DNA of 64,000 nucleotides, taken from NCBI GenBank assembly GCA_951230915.1, contig OX579641.1:23476254-23540253 (forward strand). Direction: 5' to 3'. Source of the stretch: Antitrichia curtipendula. Taxonomy: Eukaryota > Streptophyta > Bryopsida > Hypnales > Leucodontaceae. The position numbers were made by a program, and so were the translations under genes. The notes beneath the pieces were generated by a model. It did not search any database. It saw only the letters and a list, made by a program, of their open reading frames with translations, and was not told the origin of the DNA. How positions within the stretch are numbered: position 1 is the stretch's first letter; each line of letters starts with the position of its first letter. Positions 59,175 to 64,000 of the stretch are shown here, piece after piece.

Positions 59175-59690
59175 TTAACCTCTAAAAGCCTAAGGGTTTG
59201 GGACAAAACACCAAAGTGTTGTAAAATATAAGTTTTGTAAGTTTTATGAAGTTTGCATCAAACAAGATAATGTGAAGCATTAAAAGTAGAAAACATTTAT
59301 ACGGTCAAAATTATAAAATTATTTTTAGATTCTCTTCAAATGAATTTTGAAAATATAACTTCAAAAATTCACCAAGATACAATTTCGATTTTTAGCATTA
59401 TTTTTTTTTTTTTTTTATTGGTCAAAATTGTGGTTTCTATAGATTTATAAAAAAATGCTTAAAATCCAATAATGAGAACACCAACACTTTTCCCAAATAG
59501 TAAGTTTTTCAACACTAGGCAAATTCTAAACACTTTGTGATATTTCTCTTATAATTTTTGTTTGACCATAGTGATCTTAGTTATGAATATACATATTGAA
59601 AAACAACCCAATCTAAATAAATTGAAAAAAAGTTTTTTTCTGGCCGAAAATTCTGCCCGAAGTCAGGCAGTTTGAGCGCTTAGGGGTTAA
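59175..59690 (+). mobile_element. TTAA-type element, copy H (516 bp, short and diverged)
   Basis: Starts TTAACCTCTAAAAGCC and ends GCGCTTAGGGGTTAA. Shorter than the others and recognisable mainly by its ends and by general layout (ACAAAACACCAAAG near the start, CTGCCCGAAGTCAGGCAG near the end). It could be a deleted member or a related family. Confidence 0.6.
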
Positions 59691-60250
59691 GGGTTAAAGC
59701 ATCCGAGCCGGACCTCAGTGGTGCCTCCCTTGAGTGAACAGAAGATCAGTTCAAGCACAATTTTGCCTTACCAGAATAAAAAGGCAAAACTACACAAAGT
59801 CAGGTATGAACTTCCATATGATCAGAACAAAATATTGCCCACAGTTCTTGAAAGTCTAATGGATACTTGTGAGAAACAAGTACATCAACCTAATTTTTGA
59901 TGGTGGCTCCACAACAACAGAAAGTATGCCAAACACAAACATCTAGAGTGCCAATTTATGATAGTGACAATAGAACAACCAAAATTTCAAAAGGCTAGAG
60001 GTTAAAGGTCACACACAATGTCCACTCGAAATGAAGCAAAATGAATCCTCATACAAATGCACATTATCTACAACGGAACAAGGAGACCTCCAATGTGAAC
60101 TGACAAACAACTCTAACGTGATTAGGACCAAGCTCTGTGAAATGAATCCATTGGCGTGTTGTGACGCATTACATAGAGGGAAGAACCTAACTATCTTGAA
60201 CCATTAAATTTTTTTTTTTGGGGGGGGGATCAAAATCATGTTTCATATAG
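59691..60250. other. spacer and 3' flank of the RPL24 gene
   Basis: No gene supported. A T-run followed by a G-run (about 60208-60229) lies 20-40 bp beyond the RPL24 stop codon, inside its probable 3' UTR (C-run then A-run in the transcript). Confidence 0.4.
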
Positions 60251-61934
60251 CTAATCTTTCTTATCATCTTTCTTCTTGTGCACTTTCTTCCACTCTTCAG
60301 CACTATCAATGACCTCTCCAGTTTTAAGCAAATATCTGACCCTGCTCCCATCCTCGAGAGTCTTGTGACCTACCCTGCTAGCTACCTTGGCAGTTTTCGA
60401 GTAAAGCATAACGTTGGAACTGTGAACAGGAGCCTCTACCTGCAGAGCAAGATGAAGACATGTGAATAATTCAGCAAGATCAAGGTAAATTTCTGAAAAA
60501 ATTGCAAAATTCTTTCCAAAACAAGCACGAAATCCTCAAGTTCTTGTTAGTCGAGAAGCAGGTGCTTATGGGCAACAAATTGCAGGTGACTGCACAATTC
60601 CAATTAGAGTAATGATGTGAGGAAGAGAAGAAATGTAATCAGACGATGAACCTGAACAATTTGGCCGGTTTCTCCCTCAGCCTTGCCTTTCACGTGCTTT
60701 GTCTTCAAGTTGATATCCTTCAGCAAGATCTTGCTGTTATGTGTGTACAGTTGCGTGACAGTGCTAACTTTCCCCTTATCATGACCTGCAATCACCTTCA
60801 CGGTATCTCCGACCTTTACGTGTAGCTTCTTCACCACAGGCAAACTGTTCTCTTTCACTTCCTTTCTCTCCCATCGCTTAATCTGTCCTCAGAAAGCAAT
60901 CAATCAATCAAACAGAAAAAAAAACATTTCAATCACGGACGTAGAACAGGACGATTCCTCTCTTCCTCATAGACCTCAGCAAATACAACGCGTTCAATTG
61001 CAACATTCGAGAGTAGGAGGAAGGTACCATAGCATATAAATCTTTGTAAAGCAACTCAAACTGTAGGAAATAAGCTACTCTCAGTCATGCCTGAATCCAT
61101 TCATGACCTCAGCACCGGGACTCAAAGCAAGTGGGGATTACGTTATGACAAAATCGCACTACAGTTCAAGACCTTGTTAGGACACCCAAAATCCGCCACA
61201 CAATCTGATATTCTATTGATTACATCCCTTATTAAATCTATCTCTATGAAGATTTTAGAACGACTACCAATAAAATTTTGACACTTCATCACTTTTGCAT
61301 ACATTATCCAAATAACAAATTCTTTAGGGTTTCTGGACTTCACGTTCAATTTTTGACCAGTCTAATAATAGTACCGACCTACATGGCGATCTTAAGAATC
61401 CCTACCTTAAGACACGACGAACAAATGAAGAATTGACCTAGAAACGTGACAAATGACATTACATTTCTAGAACCCGCTACTAGTTTATCAATTGGTAATA
61501 GCATTCACTATTAAATTTTCAAGCTCAAGAACAATTCTAATTCTCAAGGAACCGGAAATTACTTAATTTTGAAACACTCTGGAAATAGAAACTCACCGCC
61601 ATACGAATGTTGGTACCCGGCTTGAGAGACACCTGTAACCCAACACCAGAAACACTGTAAGCTTCTAAACCCTTGACCAAAAACCAAACCCCATTTGTAC
61701 GCCATCCTCCACCGCAATCTCAAGATTCACCAAAAACCTCGCAAATGCAGCAACCTAAAATCAATTTCACGAAGAGACTGCTCGCGAAAAGAGAGCTCGG
61801 ACATCATCAGAGAGCAAATGGAATGGAAGAGAATGAGGTACCTGCGAGGCGGGGCGCGGCGTGTTGAGCGCCATTCCCATGAAGCCATTGGACAAGGAGT
61901 CGAGCTGCAGCGGGGATTGCATTGTCATGGCCAT
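60251..61934 (-). CDS. RPL24: plastid ribosomal protein L24 (uL24c), nuclear-encoded, four exons
   Basis: Coding exons on the minus strand: 61934-61842, 61632-61597 (36-nt microexon), 60882-60652, 60439-60251; all junctions phase 0; 182 residues. Exon 1 and the microexon give a Ser/Leu-rich, acid-poor plastid transit peptide (residues 1 to ~43, ending NIRMA). The mature part begins IKRWERKE and has the KOW motif in [20 protein letters not shown] (residues ~64-83). Then follow [56 protein letters not shown] and a Lys/Asp-rich tail. This matches Arabidopsis plastid L24 along its length. uL24 binds 23S rRNA early in large-subunit assembly. The donor of exon 3 (CAG|GTTCAT) is weak but homology demands it. 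ATG 61934 is the first of three nearby in-frame ATGs. Confidence 0.94.
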
Positions 61935-62553
61935 GACGCCTGCAGAGGGAAGAGCCCGACCGGCCGCGGTAGCCTTGCAATTGCTTGAGACTCTGCAATC
62001 GAAGGAGAGAGAAGGGCCCTTGAACACTTGTGGAGTCCTGAAGTGGATAGCCTTCGGGCTTGTCCAATCGTTCCGTCGACATGGATGAATTTGTTGACGA
62101 AAAAAAGGGATGAATAAATCGAGAGAGTGACTGACGGACTCGGTAGGTTCTGTTATGTGAACTTAATAGAAAACATTTCTTGTGAAAATTACACATATTC
62201 AATGCAAATTTTTTTATTTTAATTTTTTTATAAAATTAGACCTGAAATTATAATAGTAGGTATAATTGAAGATCTAATTATATATATCTTACAAACTTCA
62301 ATTAAAATTCATAATTAAATCATTATTCTCCTTTCCATTTTAAAATAAATATCTTCAAAAATTTGGTCCACTGATATCCATAGTCCAACTTCTATATTGA
62401 TTTGTCCTAATAGTGTGTGTGATACTAATTTACCAAAGTCATACTATTTTTAATTAGGTGCAAGTTGAAATATGCTATATTGTACTAATTTATACAAAAA
62501 TTAAATTTTCTCACACTATTTTGTACAATGATTTGTCCTCAAGGGGGAGAAAT
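61935..62553 (-). other. 5' flank of RPL24 and AT-rich spacer
   Basis: The first ~200 bp upstream of the RPL24 ATG are GC-moderate and probably contain the leader and promoter; the frame upstream of the ATG is open to about 62027 but has no ATG. Beyond 62.2 kb the sequence is AT-rich. Confidence 0.4.
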
Positions 62554-63207
62554 TAGTGTCACCTAGAAAACTAGTGTCACCAAAAAATTTAATATTTGTG
62601 AAAATTAATGCAATATGGTAATATTTCAATATGCATTATTTCAAAATAGTGTGATTTTGGTAAATTAGCACCACGTGCACTATTAAGACAAATGAGTGTA
62701 GTCTTCAATGAAAAAGGATTTCGTCTCTGCGAATATGGATTCATCTTTAGTAGGTTGGTGTGAATAAGGCCTTTCAAGTCCAAAACTCCAAATAAGTGTA
62801 ATTAGGGTTCAAGGATTTTATGATTAGGATTTAGGATTTAGATCTAGAACCAAACCTCTAGAACTCTGCTGTTCATTTTGCAAATTTCTTCTTCTGGATT
62901 TCACTCATGACCAATCTCAAAATCGACTGCAAAACTTCACAACAACGCACGGAGTTCATTTATTGGGGACATAAAGTAAAAAGAAAGTTTTGAGAAGAAC
63001 TTCTTAGATTAATAAGAATTATAACTTCTTAGATTAATAACATAAGTTAGGTAGTAGTATATAAGGATGTCAAGACTAAAGAGATCCTTAGTCTTGGACA
63101 ACAGAATCTCTTACTTTCTAGTTTCTTGCTTTATATATTTTAGCTTGTTGCCTTTGATCTATTTCTTGCTCTTGCTCTTGTTTATAGTGTCCGTCACATC
63201 ATTCGAT
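62554..63207 (+). mobile_element. possible solo LTR of a retrotransposon
   Basis: A polypurine-tract-like CAAGGGGGAGAAA (62531-62543) precedes a segment starting TGTCACC and ending CCGTCACA, with a TATA-like AGTATATAAGG at about 63056 and a pyrimidine-rich TTTCTTGCTCTTGCTCTTG stretch near its end. This layout is reminiscent of Copia-type LTRs. There is no second LTR, primer-binding site or pol coding in the window, so the call is tentative. Confidence 0.3.
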
Positions 63208-64000
63208 AAGAAGGAGCCCCAGACGTTTTGGATTGAAATTGGATTTTTGTGATCTTGTGGTTCTTGTCCCTCCTCATTTTTCACCACATTTTTTGTTTTG
63301 TCATATTTCGTGATCTTCTACAATTCTGCGACTTTTGTTTGATTTGAAGGTGGAACTGTTTAAGAACCTAATTCGGTAACAGTGGATTCAAAATCTCTTG
63401 CAATGCCAAAGACGAAAGTGATCAATCGCACCAACCAAGCAAATCCTCGCTGTGCACTTTGGGTATGACACGCTTGGAATTCGCGTCTTCCGCACATTGA
63501 AGAGATTGCAACCCAATGACTCCTTTTAAATGCGAGTAGATATAGATAGAACGTATCATCTCTTTTGGTCTGAAGCGAAAGAGGGAGACCCAAATGGCGG
63601 AGTGATTCTGAGTTCTCGTGAAGTACAGTATCATCTGAAGGAAGTGACCATCATTGAAAAGGTGAATTTATGGGGCAACCACTTCATATTCTTATACGGC
63701 AGTAAGTCGGAATTTCAGTAAGGCCGAATAAAGATGAACAGGCCTTGAGGCTTGAGGAAACACCAAACTGTGAAGTGGAAACAACCAAGCATAGATGGAC
63801 GCTTGCATGCCTCCTTGGTTTTCTTCAGAAAACCAGGTAACTCTGTTAGATTGAACTTCATTATACTAAATAATTGCATCACTTTCACCATTTCAGCATG
63901 TATGGTGTGTGATTTGGGGGCAATGCTTGGAGCTATCAAGGATTCACTTTAGATACAAGAAGTAGTCTCTCTTGAGATCAACAAACCCCATTTCCAATTT
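63208..64000. other. right edge of the window, unassigned
   Basis: GC-moderate with several overlapping short frames on both strands (about 63360-63950). None has a recognisable domain or consistent splice pattern. A GT donor-like site after CCAGG at about 63836 hints that an exon of a gene extending past the window could lie here, but this is speculation. Confidence 0.2.

Noticed and set aside
61807..62202. 131-codon minus-strand frame overlapping RPL24 exon 1
   Set aside because: It is another frame; the RPL24 frame is fixed by the in-phase splice junctions and the mature L24 sequence.
63360..63952. RNase H or protein gene at the right edge
   Set aside because: No frame shows a consistent motif or splice pattern; left as unassigned.
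1..64000. tRNA, rRNA or organelle-derived insert
   Set aside because: No cloverleaf-like gene with conserved B-box, no rRNA core sequence and no plastid or mitochondrial gene was recognised by eye; a covariance-model scan could still find a tRNA.

Overview
The window is nuclear DNA of a land plant or close streptophyte relative. The evidence is: genes with short GT-AG introns, a plastid-targeted ribosomal protein gene, a GIP1-type (plant-specific) gene, plant-type telomeric CCCTAAA repeats, and abundant plant-type transposon relics (CACTA-type miniature elements, a hAT C-terminus, a MULE/FAR1-like SWIM domain protein). Low gene density (three intact genes in 64 kb), AT-rich spacers and the look of the two transposase relics suggest a bryophyte-like or other early-diverging lineage; the species cannot be fixed from the sequence alone.

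Layout. 0-16 kb is a transposon graveyard. One minus-strand, intron-containing DDE-like transposase gene can be followed from about 11.03 kb down to 2.28 kb, although it carries many stops, is split by a 4.7-kb intron-like segment and is interrupted by a 1.32-kb CACTA-type miniature element with a perfect 3-bp target duplication. Between and beside its pieces are two copies of a 1.34-kb dispersed repeat, a hAT-like GC-rich element, several tandem repeats, a hAT C-terminus and a SWIM-domain ORF with one stop codon. 16-20 kb holds short palindromic CACTA-type MITEs and a diverged ~400-bp direct repeat. 20.76-26.42 kb is a complete ten-exon GBF-interacting-protein-1-like gene (+). 35.2-36.4 kb is an intronless BTB-domain gene (-) with a tandem cysteine motif. 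60.25-61.93 kb is a four-exon nuclear gene for plastid ribosomal protein L24 (-).

The spacers between 27.9 and 59.7 kb are dominated by eight copies of one family (about 0.52-0.95 kb) that starts TTAACCCCTAAAGGAC and ends with its inverse complement. The TTAA ends and the CCC start are what piggyBac-type elements leave. One copy holds a nested, different inverted-repeat element, whose relative sits intact at 49.14-49.95 kb with perfect 20-bp terminal repeats. Other intergenic features are a 236-bp MITE with an 8-bp target duplication, diverged local duplications at 51.3-51.9 and 58.1-58.8 kb, and a possible LTR near 62.6-63.2 kb.

The three genes share no obvious pathway: a transcription-related cofactor, a BTB adaptor-like protein and a plastid translation protein, each in its own GC-richer island. 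No rRNA or tRNA gene, CRISPR array, operon or bacterial feature was seen.
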